In this document: positions 31,556-41,831 of the stretch, piece by piece
Numbering within the stretch: the first letter of the stretch is position 1
Layout of the letters: each line of letters begins with the position of its first letter
From: Nitzschia sp. DOCU1
Lineage: Eukaryota; Bacillariophyta; Bacillariophyceae; Bacillariales; Bacillariaceae
Length of the DNA: 64,000 nt
Direction of reading: 5' to 3'
Assembly (NCBI GenBank): GCA_951394045.1
Contig: OX595993.1
Coordinates: 1,054,001 to 1,118,000 of the forward strand
Program-made: the position numbers and the translations under genes
Notes under the pieces: model-generated
Database searches by the model: none
What the model saw: the letters and a program-made list of their open reading frames with translations, nothing else
What the model was told of the DNA's origin: nothing

Positions 31556-32847
31556 TCTTTCTTCTTGTTAATCCTGCAAGTTTTTCGAACGGTAGAATTT
31601 GCTTTTGGCAATGAGCGTTTTTGATTTATGATTGTAAAAGGAGTGTGTGGCCTACATGTTTGGAAAATGGCGACGTTGCGCTTGTTTGTCACTCGCATCA
31701 TTCTTCTGTCAATCGATGACACCGATGGGGTGAGGAACACGATCGTCATCTACGAACGCCCTCACATTTTCTGAGAAGTTAAAAGTTGGCTCGAGTCATC
31801 TTGGCATGGCGTCAGAGTGTTCTCAAAGCGGATTCGTGCGCCGGGCGAGCCTTATGTCGTGCGCGCCGGCAATCCCACGAATCTTCGAAGTCCAGTTAGT
31901 CTAAATACCTCTGCTCCATCTTGCATGTCGTCTTCTACCAGCATGTGATATGTCTTCCATTTCATTCACGCAAGATGGCACCGACGACTGCTATTGATGA
32001 TGCCGAGAAATAACTTTTGCCCTCCCTCATAGCTATCCAGTACCATATGTTGAACCAGCACACTTGTCTTCGCTCGAGGAGTCGTGCTGCTGCTGATGGA
32101 CGACTGGCGGCCACAGAGCCAGACCAACTCTACACGTAGCATAGCTACCATAGTATATCGTAACATAATGACGCTTGCCGACCAGAAGATTGCAATGCCT
32201 GGGATACTCCTAACAGCATTTGCAGCAACTGCGATTGCAATTGCATGGCAGAGGGATAGATTGGTGCGCATCCGCTGCGGGGTAGAAAATGGATGCCGCC
32301 GCAAAAAAAGAAGTGGCCGCGCCGTCCGAAACGCTAAAAGGTGCGGCAGTTGGTTTATTGGCTGGAAAATAAAGCAAGGCGAGAGGATATACCGTCCCAT
32401 TGAGGTGACGTCATGGGGCAATAAGACGCATAATTAACGGCACTACAACTGCATTGAAGACGGAACGGGTTGCGACCCAAAACACTGCATGAAAGATATG
32501 GAACGTACGCGAAAATTCCGTTAGCCCGCAAAGCCGGACTATCCGGCCACTGGTATTAATTATGAGATACTGACGTCGGATCCTTCAAAAGGCACTTGTC
32601 CTGCAGGATTCAACACGTTCGTTCTGCGAACGCTGCTGTCAGATGCTCGTTCTCTTTGACCGGGCGGGAACGCAATTAGTTCGCAGCGCATTTGCAATCT
32701 GGACTGTGTTCTTCACTCGATGCTCAAAAACGCAGTCAGCGAAAAACCATTCGGAATGCGACAGCTTCTCAACAACAATAATCTTGACACCACAATTTGA
32801 AAAGCAGTCATCCTATTAAATTTAACAGCAGCAGGAAAAGCAACAGC
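31556..32847. other. Intergenic region with ambiguous open frames and a CRE palindrome
   Basis: Two overlapping frames cannot be ranked: minus 31966-32400 (ATG at 32400; MGRYILSPCFIFQPINQLPH with possible membrane segments) and plus 32096-32437 (MDDWRPQSQTNSTRS). Either could be a small gene or chance. The perfect palindrome TGACGTCA lies at 32406-32413. Confidence 0.35.
32406..32413. promoter_or_regulatory. CRE-type palindrome TGACGTCA
   Basis: A perfect 8-bp bZIP/CRE palindrome about 435 bp upstream of U-box gene 2. Function is inferred from the motif only. Confidence 0.3.
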
Positions 32848-33897
32848 ATGGCCATGGGTGAAGTGTGCCACGTTAACAACAATGAGGCAGTGTTAAGCTG
32901 CGACCTCCAGGGTAAAGAGGAGAGCCACGGACAACGTGAATCCCACGAAATTACCGACCGGCCTGACGACGAAAACAGTGATGATACGTTGCCCCCCGAA
33001 GACTTTATTTGTCCCATTACACAAGAAATCTTTCGGGACCCTGTCCAGGATCTTTTTGGCCACACCTATGAACGGTCCGCCATTCTAGCTTGGCTATCCG
33101 CCAAGGGAACTTGCCCCATGACTCGAAAAGCCATGCGGGCGTCTGATTTGATTCCCAATGTCTTGATGAAGACCAAGGTTCGACTCTGGAAACGAGAGCA
33201 TCATTATCAGGAGTCAGATCGCATGGTGGAACAACAAGACAAATCAATCTTTTACCACTTGTATGACGCAGATGGCAGCGACGACGGGTATCGGAACGAC
33301 CAGGATGGGGAGGACGGCACGGACAACAACGTCCTCTTTGGTTACTTTTCTGTTGCATTGCCCGATTCTCATAGTGAAGAACGAACAAGTTCTAGACGCC
33401 GTGGCCGATGGAGTCGAAGTCGACGATCAGCAGCAACATCCAATAATCGTACCAACGAAGACGACACGCCCCAATTCTTTGTCGGCATGCAGGACGACGA
33501 GGAAACCTATGATGGCAACGGCAGGGATCCTCGTATTGATCGTCTTTTGGAAGAGTATGAACACATTATTGAAGAGGAGGACGATCGTGCTCGTGAACTA
33601 CGTCGGCGCCGCCGGCGACGGGAAGCTAGAGATCGTCAACAGCAACAACGGGCACAAAATGACCATGCCGCGGGGGCAGAACAACCGTCTCAGAGTCGAC
33701 GTCATCGCCGCCGTCATTCGGCTCCTACAGCGGCAGCGCTGGTGCAATCGCAAACTATCAGCAACGCTGGCGACGAGACTGTGGCTACTACTAATACTGT
33801 TTCAACGATTTCAGCAAGGCGAGCAAGAGCGCCGGGCTCTGCATTGCGCAAACTATTGACTCTTCGACGAGCCAGGAACTTGGAAATGGTACAATAG
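32848..33897 (+). CDS. U-box E3 ubiquitin ligase-like protein 2, 349 residues
   Basis: The start is the first ATG of the frame at 32848 (MAMGEVCHVNNNEAV). The U-box (about residues 50-120) reads EDFICPITQEIFRDPVQDLF, then HTYERSAILAWLSAKGTCPM and TRKAMRASDLIPNVLM. A long acidic and Arg-rich tail follows, with RSRRSAATSNN, a coiled-coil-like stretch (RLLEEYEHIIEEEDDRAREL) and a basic RRRRRREARDR block that could be a nuclear signal. No other domain is visible. It is the middle gene of the U-box cluster and differs from the others outside the U-box. Confidence 0.88.
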   Translation: MAMGEVCHVNNNEAVLSCDLQGKEESHGQRESHEITDRPDDENSDDTLPPEDFICPITQEIFRDPVQDLFGHTYERSAILAWLSAKGTCPMTRKAMRASDLIPNVLMKTKVRLWKREHHYQESDRMVEQQDKSIFYHLYDADGSDDGYRNDQDGEDGTDNNVLFGYFSVALPDSHSEERTSSRRRGRWSRSRRSAATSNNRTNEDDTPQFFVGMQDDEETYDGNGRDPRIDRLLEEYEHIIEEEDDRARELRRRRRRREARDRQQQQRAQNDHAAGAEQPSQSRRHRRRHSAPTAAALVQSQTISNAGDETVATTNTVSTISARRARAPGSALRKLLTLRRARNLEMVQ

Positions 33898-34708
33898 TCA
33901 ATTGTTTGTTTGGGGTAACAATCGGAAGCATTATTATCACCAGCATCAAATAGAAACGACAGCACAACATTGTTTACTACCTTTTGACTACTACAACCCA
34001 AGTTCTACAATCTTAAAAAGACGGTCCTACTAGCTAGCTAGTATACTGGTAGCGTCATTGGCGCCCACTAAAACTAGTAGCTAGTCGCAGAACGAAAGGA
34101 TCAATCGTGCAGCAGAACTTGTTCTCAAGAATATCCAAGACTCGCCGTGTTTGGAGAATGACAACTCCATTCGTTGCTGCACGTTTTAGTCGCATCCTAT
34201 GACTTCCTGTATTGGTGCCCTACATTAGGATTCTGCTGGATCTATTAATGGAACCTCTCCGTCCCCTTGTGATTTGCGTTTCTCTGGATAGTGTAGAAGT
34301 CAATGCAGAAACCACAATGGCAGTACTCTAGAGAGGCTTCGTTTTCACTAGTTCGAGTGAAGTTCATGAGAATTCATTGGATTGCAACCGTTCCATTGGG
34401 TCGAATTTTGGGGTGTCAAACAAATAGGTACAATAGGTACATATGCTACTTGCTGGCTTTCTTTACCTTCCCGCGCTGGAAGTGGTTCGACGTAGAATCC
34501 AGTACCATTTCTACTGGGAGCGTGCTCCTCTGTTCGTCGTGCCTCGAACCGGAAGACAAAGATCTGCGCGTTGACAATGGAAATTTGCAACTGCTCCATC
34601 ACATCAAAGTGTATGTAATCGTGTGGTCGTCCTACACGACGCCCGACCAACAGAAAACACTATTCATTCGATTATTTTAACATAAAAAAGAACAAGGAAT
34701 CAATCAAC
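33898..34708. other. Intergenic region between U-box genes 2 and 3
   Basis: No supported gene. CTAGCTAGCTAGTA-type sequence lies at about 34030-34045 and again near 34074-34085. The part near 34708 should be the promoter of U-box gene 3. Confidence 0.4.
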
Positions 34709-35410
34709 ATGCTGAAACTGCCCTCTTTTGGAAGATCTGCCTCTTATGATCTCGTCGACTTGGAAGACGGCACCACCGACTTGGAGGGTGGAAGGGATAC
34801 GTATACGGGAGATCCCTTTGAAATTGGAGATTTGGACGATTATAATGACGAACATGATGACGAACAAGAAAATGTGGAATCCTCCAAGACACGGCGATCA
34901 TCGTCGTTATCATCCGCAGCAGCGGATGCTGGTTTGGCGTTGGCCTATTCACGGCGACCCCCATCCAATTATTATTGTCCCTTGACGTTGCATTTAATGG
35001 AAGATCCCGTTTTGGATGGATGTGGTCATTGTTTTGATCGGGAGGCCATTGCGGCGTGGTTGGATTATCATCCGCTTTGTCCCATTTCTCGCAAGCCCTT
35101 GAGGCATCAAGATCTGACACCTGCCACGGCGCTTCAGGAACGTATTTTAGGTTGGCGACAGCAGCACCAAAATACTAGTCGAGAACAACAACAAAATGAT
35201 ACAGACTCGCAATCGCCATTAGAGCTCATGTTGCTCCCTCAAGAACGCAAAGTATTGGCGCTGATCAAATTCCGCAAACAAATTCGCATGCAACAAGAGG
35301 CTTATCACAGATGCGTTTGGTCGGTAGTGGCTGTGGTTTCTCTTTGTTTGGTGGCGGTGACGTTTGTGGCGATTTACGTGTATGATGTTGAGCTTCAGGG
35401 ACCACTTTGA
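34709..35410 (+). CDS. U-box protein 3 with C-terminal transmembrane segment, 233 residues
   Basis: A single exon from ATG 34709. The first 80 residues are acidic and Ser-rich. The U-box (about 85-155) reads NYYCPLTLHLMEDPVLDGCG, HCFDREAIAAWLDYHPLCPI and SRKPLRHQDLTPATALQERI. A Gln-rich linker follows. The C-terminus has one strong hydrophobic helix, CVWSVVAVVSLCLVAVTFVA, so the protein is likely tail-anchored with the U-box in the cytosol. This would suit membrane-protein quality control, but location and substrates are inferred. Confidence 0.88.
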   Translation: MLKLPSFGRSASYDLVDLEDGTTDLEGGRDTYTGDPFEIGDLDDYNDEHDDEQENVESSKTRRSSSLSSAAADAGLALAYSRRPPSNYYCPLTLHLMEDPVLDGCGHCFDREAIAAWLDYHPLCPISRKPLRHQDLTPATALQERILGWRQQHQNTSREQQQNDTDSQSPLELMLLPQERKVLALIKFRKQIRMQQEAYHRCVWSVVAVVSLCLVAVTFVAIYVYDVELQGPL

Positions 35411-36167
35411 TAATAAAGGAAAAAACAATCGGCGTGAAATGGAGCCAAACCAGCACTTTTGCAGAAGGAGTGCCGTGCCATTAGTATGAACAGGAGCAGG
35501 GTATTGGACGGGCAATCCAATGAGACGGGGGCAGAACTTTCAACACGGGATACTGTACCATACGGGAACTATAGCAACAGAAGATCTGCTTGCCACCAGG
35601 CTGCTATCCGGTTGTCCGACTTTGTATCAAGGACCGGCAAGAGCCGCCGCCAGAATGATGGCAGCTTGAGTACGCTTCTTTTCAACCTAGGTGCCTGAAG
35701 CTAAGTACTGCTCATGACGTTCTGAAAGTACTATTAATTACAAGTGCAACCTTCTTTCTACTACCAAAAAATATCTTTTAGTAGTAGTAGTAGACGACAA
35801 GGAAAGAACCATCGCTACCCTCTTCCGTGTCAACCAGATCGAGATCGCATGGCGAGCTCAAAAATGAAAATTAGCGATAATAAGAAAACGCTTCTTCTGG
35901 TGTACAGCGCTGTTTGTTTGCTGCCTGCTTTCTTAGGTGAAAAGTCGTTTGATTGTTCTTGAGGATAGGGCGGATTGTTGTTTTGTAATGTCTTGAAGAA
36001 GTAGCGAACTGGATTGTACAGGAACTAGCTCCACCATTAAACCCGCATTTCCTCATCATCCATAACAAGAAGGCGGGCTCTGCTGCGGTGCGACCTGCTT
36101 GGTGGTAGCCGACGATGCCTTTTTTGACTTGCCCTATTCTTTCATTCACCCTTAGAACGCTTACTCG
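35411..36167. other. Intergenic region with a short AGT microsatellite
   Basis: No supported gene. A short (AGT)n run lies at about 35779-35794. Small frames on both strands lack protein-like content. Confidence 0.4.
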
Positions 36168-37232
36168 TCACTCCAGCACATTTTCATCGCCGTCAAACGT
36201 ATCAAACTCAATCAAATAGATATACGGCCAGTACTTGCCGGTAATCCACCATTGATTCTTTTGATAGTGTGCAATTCCATTCATCACCGCTTCAGGATTA
36301 TCGGTGAATGCTCGCCGTTCTTCCATGGGAAACAAGTTTGTCAAATCGACAATTTCCAAAACGTGACCACTTGTGTGTACTTTGACCATTGCATTTTGAA
36401 ACCAGACATGAGCCCATATCGTATCATCGTTTGGATTCCATTCCAGTTCATTCAACATTTTCAATTTTTGGGGTTGTTGGGAATGTGGTAGTTGCACCGA
36501 CACTTGGAAGCGCCGAATTTCTTCCAAGTTCAAATTCCACACCAAGATTGTATCGGATCCATCACTGACATAAAATAGTTGTTGTTTGGGATCAAAGGTA
36601 ATCCCCCACCCTTCCTCGGTGGTTGTTTGGAAGGCCTTTTTCTCTACTAGTTGTAGATTGGTATCATAGATCAAAGCCGTTTGTTCTCGCCACGTCAATT
36701 GAATATAACGATCCTGACCTTGTGCATCTTGAAACCAAGTTAATCCTTCTCCAAAATAACTTGGATCCAGGTCGTACACTTGAACATCTTCTTGAAAGGG
36801 ATCCCATTTTCGGACTTGACTTTGACCATACATGCCCGTAGATTCCACGAGTTTCGAGTCGTGCCATTGCAATCCTTGACAAAACGCCTGAGGGGAGTGA
36901 TGCAATTTGTGCAGTACGGAATACTGACGATGTAGACGAGCGACGGGGTGATCCGAATGATCATGTGCAGAAACATCATTACGAGTATTACGAGCCACAA
37001 TATCCTCGACGCCATGTTGCCTTTTCACCAGACCCAGAAAACGAAGAGGAAAACGACCAGCGGCGACGGCAACAGCAACAGCGAGTAACAGTATCGTCAC
37101 GGATAATGAAGCTACCATGCCATTCTTCTTGTTGTTGCTGGGGGACGATGCGGCGGCGGCAGGTTTCGTGGTGGACCGCCGGTGGGTGCTTATGCTTGTA
37201 CTGCCGTGCCTTTGTCCATGTCGTCGCTTCAT
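36168..37232 (-). CDS. Glutaminyl-peptide cyclotransferase (plant-type), membrane-anchored, 354 residues
   Basis: The first ATG of the frame is at 37232 (MKRRHGQRHGSTSIST). A basic cytosolic N-terminus is followed by one hydrophobic helix (MVASLSVTILLLAVAVAVAA), which makes a signal anchor. The rest matches the plant/bacterial five-bladed beta-propeller glutamine cyclotransferase family (PF05096): LHHSPQAFCQGLQWHDSKLV, STGMYGQSQVRKWD, YFGEGLTWF, TEEGWGITFDPKQQLFYVSD, LNELEW and AVMNGIAHYQKNQWWITGKY. These enzymes cyclise N-terminal Gln to pyroglutamate on secretory proteins. An endomembrane lumen location is inferred from the anchor. Confidence 0.88.
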   Translation of the reverse strand: MKRRHGQRHGSTSISTHRRSTTKPAAAASSPSNNKKNGMVASLSVTILLLAVAVAVAAGRFPLRFLGLVKRQHGVEDIVARNTRNDVSAHDHSDHPVARLHRQYSVLHKLHHSPQAFCQGLQWHDSKLVESTGMYGQSQVRKWDPFQEDVQVYDLDPSYFGEGLTWFQDAQGQDRYIQLTWREQTALIYDTNLQLVEKKAFQTTTEEGWGITFDPKQQLFYVSDGSDTILVWNLNLEEIRRFQVSVQLPHSQQPQKLKMLNELEWNPNDDTIWAHVWFQNAMVKVHTSGHVLEIVDLTNLFPMEERRAFTDNPEAVMNGIAHYQKNQWWITGKYWPYIYLIEFDTFDGDENVLE

Positions 37233-37909
37233 CCTGCTATCATATGACAGTCCAGTGCTACAAGCAATAGCCGCATCCACAGTATTTGACTGTGGTGTGG
37301 GTGATGACTGATGATGGTGGGGCGGCACACATCAGCGCGCTAGCTTGCGAGAGATGGGTAGGGCCAAAGTCGATGCGATGGGTGGTTGATGTGGACGGAC
37401 TCGACTCCCATCTTGGCCTTTTTTAGCATGGCGGATTATGATTGGGTAGAAGGAGGGTTCCTTTATGTAGTGGCGAACAGTCATTACCCAGTATTTGTGC
37501 GCCCTACTAGCGAAATTTCCCGCCAGAAAAATTGCGAAGATATCTTCGGTTGAACTTTAGTTGTGACGCTAAAAGATCCGTTGTGTGCCACCAAGCTGAA
37601 CGACTGAAGCATGCTCAAATACATCACACACATCCAAATCATCAGTTGAATGATACTGCCCCAATCGGGTGAAATGTATTGAGAAGAAGAATGTTCTTTG
37701 AAAAATATGGCCGGAAATATGATGGTTCCAAGACAGCAAGAATGGCATAGCAACATCATTCGCTAGCACCCAACCTCCCATCACCAATGAGCCGGATCGA
37801 GAGTTGGCCTTCACATTGATATGAGTATTGTCTCAACGAATGCCACGTGAAGAATGCGTTCGGTCCATTTCGAAATAGGAGACAGGTTGTTTGCTAGACT
37901 CGCTCTTGC
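37233..37909. other. Divergent intergenic region between the cyclotransferase and an acidic orphan gene
   Basis: No supported gene. Minus-strand frames at 37484-37814 are hydrophobic but unconvincing. Promoters of both flanking genes should lie here. Confidence 0.4.
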
Positions 37910-39556
37910 ATGGCATTTACACAACAATATTACACTATGACGAAGTTTGCAGGCCGCCGTGCGAAGAAGAGCAAAGACTATGCTCCCATGTCTGTGCAAA
38001 GCGAGGACGAGATGGACACGATTTGTCTATTGTCTGTCAACAAGCCACCGATGTTTAGACAAAGACGTCGTAGAACGTTTCGTTGGCTTTTTGTGTCGCT
38101 CTGTGAGGCGCTTGGCCGTCGTCGTAGTCACCGCCGAAACAACTCAAACAAGAAGGGAAGTCATTCGTTTTCGACAGCAACTTCTCCCACTTCTTCTGTG
38201 CCAGCAAGAGGGCAAGAAACGCCCGATCTCACGGAACCGTCGATGTCACGCGCTCCGGTGCAGGAAGCGTCTGCACCCATGTATTTTATCATTAGTGAAG
38301 TGGGTTCCGAGGCCATGCGGGAGGAACTCGAAGGTCGAGTGGTACGCAACTTGGAAGATCAATGGAATGACGAAGAAGAGGACGACGACGAGACGAAAAA
38401 TCGGCGCCCGTGCACTCACCTTGGGCGATTGTCGTTGAGTCATTGCTTTGCGGGTCCGCCCACGGACGACATATATGACAACGAGGGAAAAGAGGTCGAA
38501 ACAATCCCAATGTCCATTGAGGGCGACGAAATGTCTATGCCATTTGACGAAGAGGATTCTTTGAGCTCGTTCAGTGAAGATTTGCCTCCCCCGATCGATG
38601 GAAGTTCATCTGCTTCGACGATCTCTGACGTTCCCTTCGCCGTGGGTTCACCTTTGCGTTTTCCTTCTGAAGACATTCCAAATGGCGAGTTTTCGACGCA
38701 GCGGGCACGAGCCGTATCTGTTGACGACGGTGTTTTGTTCAGATCTTTGTCTGGACGGGACGAGTCGGAGGGAGGAAACGATCATTGGATTGACTCACAA
38801 AGCGGCGGAGACCGAAGAGACGATTCGAGCTCCAGTCGTCACCTTTCAACAACTCGTGAACGTGTGCAACTGTTGTTCCCGCCACCGATCATGCCCTTTG
38901 AAAGAATCCACAAGATTGAACCTATCAATGATCCGTCGCCACTGCTTGGCGTGACGTTCCCTCACCCTGGTGCTGTGGAATCGCAGTCGAACCAAGAAGG
39001 CTATCCAACTCTGGGCATTCAATCGGCGCATCCTAACTGGATTGAACGGGAAAAGACGAATGCCTGGGAACAAGTCGATCCAGAGATCTTTATGATGGGT
39101 GATGACGATCATGTCTCGGGTCCTTCGCTCATCCAAGTAGAGACCTGGACCAACAACATGTGGCTTGTGGAGCCAAGCAACTCGATGGAAGAGTCTCCGG
39201 AAGAGGAAAGCTCTCTACTTCAGGAAGAGGACCCCTTCAGGTCTGCTTCCCGTCAACAGAAGGAGACTTCTCCGATGGAATGGACGAGGAAACTATATCA
39301 ACCAATTTTTCGTTTCGCCCAGGGGATTGCTACCTGTGGTCAGCTTGAAGATACTTCCTTTGACGAAGCCCCATTTGATGAAATCGAAAACGATATAGTC
39401 GAGCGCCGGCCTTTTGACGAAGTGACAAACAATGTCTCTATGCGGCGCCAAAAGAGATGTCATCGATTAAAGCCGAATCCAAAGGACTCTTTGCCGATGG
39501 CATGGTTTCGAGAGGTCGCCAAGGGAAACCCTCTCTTGGATGACTTCAAATTGTGA
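37910..39556 (+). CDS. Acidic disordered hypothetical protein, 548 residues
   Basis: A single exon from ATG 37910 (MAFTQQYYTMTKFAGRRAKK). After a basic patch (RQRRRRTFRWLFVSLCEALG) the protein is mostly Ser, Asp, Glu and Pro with no recognised domain. One stretch (MYFIISEVGSEAMREELEGR) and the C-terminal part (SPMEWTRKLYQPIFRFAQGI) look foldable. The long uninterrupted frame and steady codon composition support coding. Function unknown. Confidence 0.75.
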   Translation: MAFTQQYYTMTKFAGRRAKKSKDYAPMSVQSEDEMDTICLLSVNKPPMFRQRRRRTFRWLFVSLCEALGRRRSHRRNNSNKKGSHSFSTATSPTSSVPARGQETPDLTEPSMSRAPVQEASAPMYFIISEVGSEAMREELEGRVVRNLEDQWNDEEEDDDETKNRRPCTHLGRLSLSHCFAGPPTDDIYDNEGKEVETIPMSIEGDEMSMPFDEEDSLSSFSEDLPPPIDGSSSASTISDVPFAVGSPLRFPSEDIPNGEFSTQRARAVSVDDGVLFRSLSGRDESEGGNDHWIDSQSGGDRRDDSSSSRHLSTTRERVQLLFPPPIMPFERIHKIEPINDPSPLLGVTFPHPGAVESQSNQEGYPTLGIQSAHPNWIEREKTNAWEQVDPEIFMMGDDDHVSGPSLIQVETWTNNMWLVEPSNSMEESPEEESSLLQEEDPFRSASRQQKETSPMEWTRKLYQPIFRFAQGIATCGQLEDTSFDEAPFDEIENDIVERRPFDEVTNNVSMRRQKRCHRLKPNPKDSLPMAWFREVAKGNPLLDDFKL

Positions 39557-39605
39557 GTATACTCTATTGACAGTAGTAAAAGAATCTATAGCAAAATGCC
39601 TCGAC

Positions 39606-41327
39606 CTACTGCATTTTAGAAGGCATTTGGGTTCCGATTAGCTTTGTGTGACCGTTAGCAACTGGTGACTTTATCGCCCCATCAGGACCGAGACTTTGTT
39701 CCATCCACTCGGCCAATTTTTGCTGCGTAATACCATAGAATGAAGCCAGCTGATGTATCCTTTCAGATACTTGGTCACCCGAGCCAACTTTCTTTTCGTT
39801 ATTACTTCGAACAGCCGTAATCATGACATTCTTGCTCGTATGCTCGCCACCAATAAACTCAAAGACCTGCACCTTGTACCCAGCCTGCTCCAGAAGCAGG
39901 GCACGCAAGGAATCTGTGACAGTCTCGGATAATCGTTCTCGGTATACTCCGTGCTTCAAAATATCATACATTGGATGGCTATCTTTGGTTGTCGCAATGT
40001 GAGCATTGACTTGGGACCGTACTTGTTTGTGACAGCACGGAGCTACCACAATAATGTCGGCGCCTTGGGCTATCCCCGACCACAGGGCGTCATCGGTAGC
40101 AGTATCACAGGCATGCAATGCAATCAAAATATCCAAGCACCTGTCGTCGTCGTTGCATTTGGACTGGCTGTTGTTTTCAAAGATATTTCTAAACGTCGTT
40201 CCCTCCACAATTTCTTCAATAGTTCCAGTTTCAAACGACAAACTCGAGAATGGTCCACCGAGTGAGTTGGCAATCTCGGAAATCTCTGCCACAAGTTTTG
40301 GTCGGACATCAATACCAACCGACTTGACATTGGCATAATACTGACTCATATACGAGTGCAAGGCAAAGGTCAAATAGCCACGCCCACAGCCCATATCGAC
40401 GACTCGAATTGTTTGTCCAGACGTTGCTTTTTTGGTCACCAAGCCGCTGACAATCTCGACGAATTTGTTACATTGACGTAGTTTGGAAGACATGCCCGGC
40501 TTGGTCAAGCCAAGCGCTTGTAGAAACATCGTGTCGGTCGTCTCTGCCAAAGGAACCTGTTTGGTCCGATCATGACTCTGGGGACCTAGTAATATGGCAG
40601 AGTCGTCGTCACCTGACAAAGTGCCCGCTGTTTTCGTCTTCTTTGAAACAAGTTTAGCTTTTGCTCCTGGACTCAAACCTTTCAACTCCCATGTCGTTTG
40701 GAGTGTTTTCAATTCACCACCTTGAAACGGTTGAATGTATTCCGGACCCCATTCGGACGCTGGAGGTTCCAAGACGAACTGGGTCAAATCATGCAAGATT
40801 TGATCCACCGCCATGTTTTGGCAAATATCCGTCGCACCATGGTATTTGATGGTCAACTGCAATAGGGATTCGTCTTTTTTGGATGGAAGAACAATTAGTC
40901 TTCCTTGGACTTGTCGTATGGATCCCCGATAGGGATCTTCCATCATCTTTCCAGTTTTGCTCTTCTTTTTTGTTCTGGCACCATTTAGTGTCAAGCCAAG
41001 AAAGCTTTTGTCTTGGATGGATTCTTGGACGTGTTGCACAAATTCTTGTACCAGCAGTTTTGTCGTTGGATCAGCCTTCTTCAAAGTATCATCTGCACCA
41101 GTTTCTAAGGTGGAAGAATCGTCACCATCGCGTTGTTAAGAATGAAGTATTATTTTTCCGGGTGAGAAGTGTCGAAGCAGTGACGGTCGATTAGTGGTGA
41201 GGATGACGGGTGTAGTTGCAGATCCATCAGTGGTCGTCGTCGTCGGCAGAAGGAACGATGCGACCATGGGAACCATGGTCGTCAACGTGGCCACAAAAAG
41301 AAAGCTCAATGTTATCGTAGAAATCAT
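39606..41327 (-). CDS. SAM-dependent methyltransferase (Methyltransf_32 type), leader separated by an in-frame TAA
   Basis: The main frame runs from 41135 to 39606. It has SAM motif I VVDMGCGRGYLTFAL, then VGIDVRPKLV, LDILIALHACDTATDDALW and IIVVAPCCHKQVRSQV, the hallmarks of the METTL25/GSTCD-like Methyltransf_32 family; the substrate is unknown. No ATG precedes the conserved part closely. Directly upstream in the same frame, from ATG 41327, lies a signal peptide (MISTITLSFLFVATLTTMVP) with an ASAFAP-like VASFLLP site. Only a TAA at 41138-41136 interrupts. A branch-point-like CTTAAC and a TTCTTCCACCTTAG acceptor follow, so an intron is possible, but no in-phase GT donor was found. Alternatives are a nonsense allele, or a start at a downstream ATG (MMEDPYRG) giving a cytosolic enzyme. 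Confidence 0.78.
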
Positions 41328-41831
41328 AGTACCATGAGCATATGATGGATCATACAAAAGACAAGCAGGAGCTCTGACTAGGAGGTGTGCCACCACAATA
41401 CTCGTAATGGGTTGTTGTTGGAAGAATGAAAATGGATGGTTCTCGGATGGAACGTCGCCCATCATATCGTGATGGCACTTTTTGGCGGGAAGGAACGATC
41501 GAATGAGTCAATTGAAACAGTTCCATCCGCGTCTGTACGGCTGTCCACGTTCGCTTTCCCGCCAGGTCAAAATGACCCGGCGAACCGGTACGTGCGCGAA
41601 ACTAAACGTGATAAGAAAAACGCGCAATTTTTGATGTGTGGATGGAGTCCCGAAACCTGCCCTATCCTTTGAGCAGAAGAAGTCATCTTCATTGTCGATC
41701 GTAGCTGTTCTCAATCAAGAGTTTTCCTCTGTGCAACAAAACAGAAAGGTGAAGGAATCGAATCGTTTCATCCTCTTATTGTCTTTCCACTTGATAGCCA
41801 AACTTCGCAATTCTTCATCACTTCCATTACC
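41328..41831. promoter_or_regulatory. Divergent promoter region between the methyltransferase and VTT-protein genes
   Basis: About 500 bp separate the two divergent start codons. In-frame ATGs up to 41465 could extend the methyltransferase leader by 46 residues. No known element is recognised. Confidence 0.35.

Noticed and set aside
31966..32437. Overlapping small frames on both strands with membrane-like stretches
   Set aside because: Coding direction cannot be decided and neither shows a known domain; noted in the intergenic entry only.
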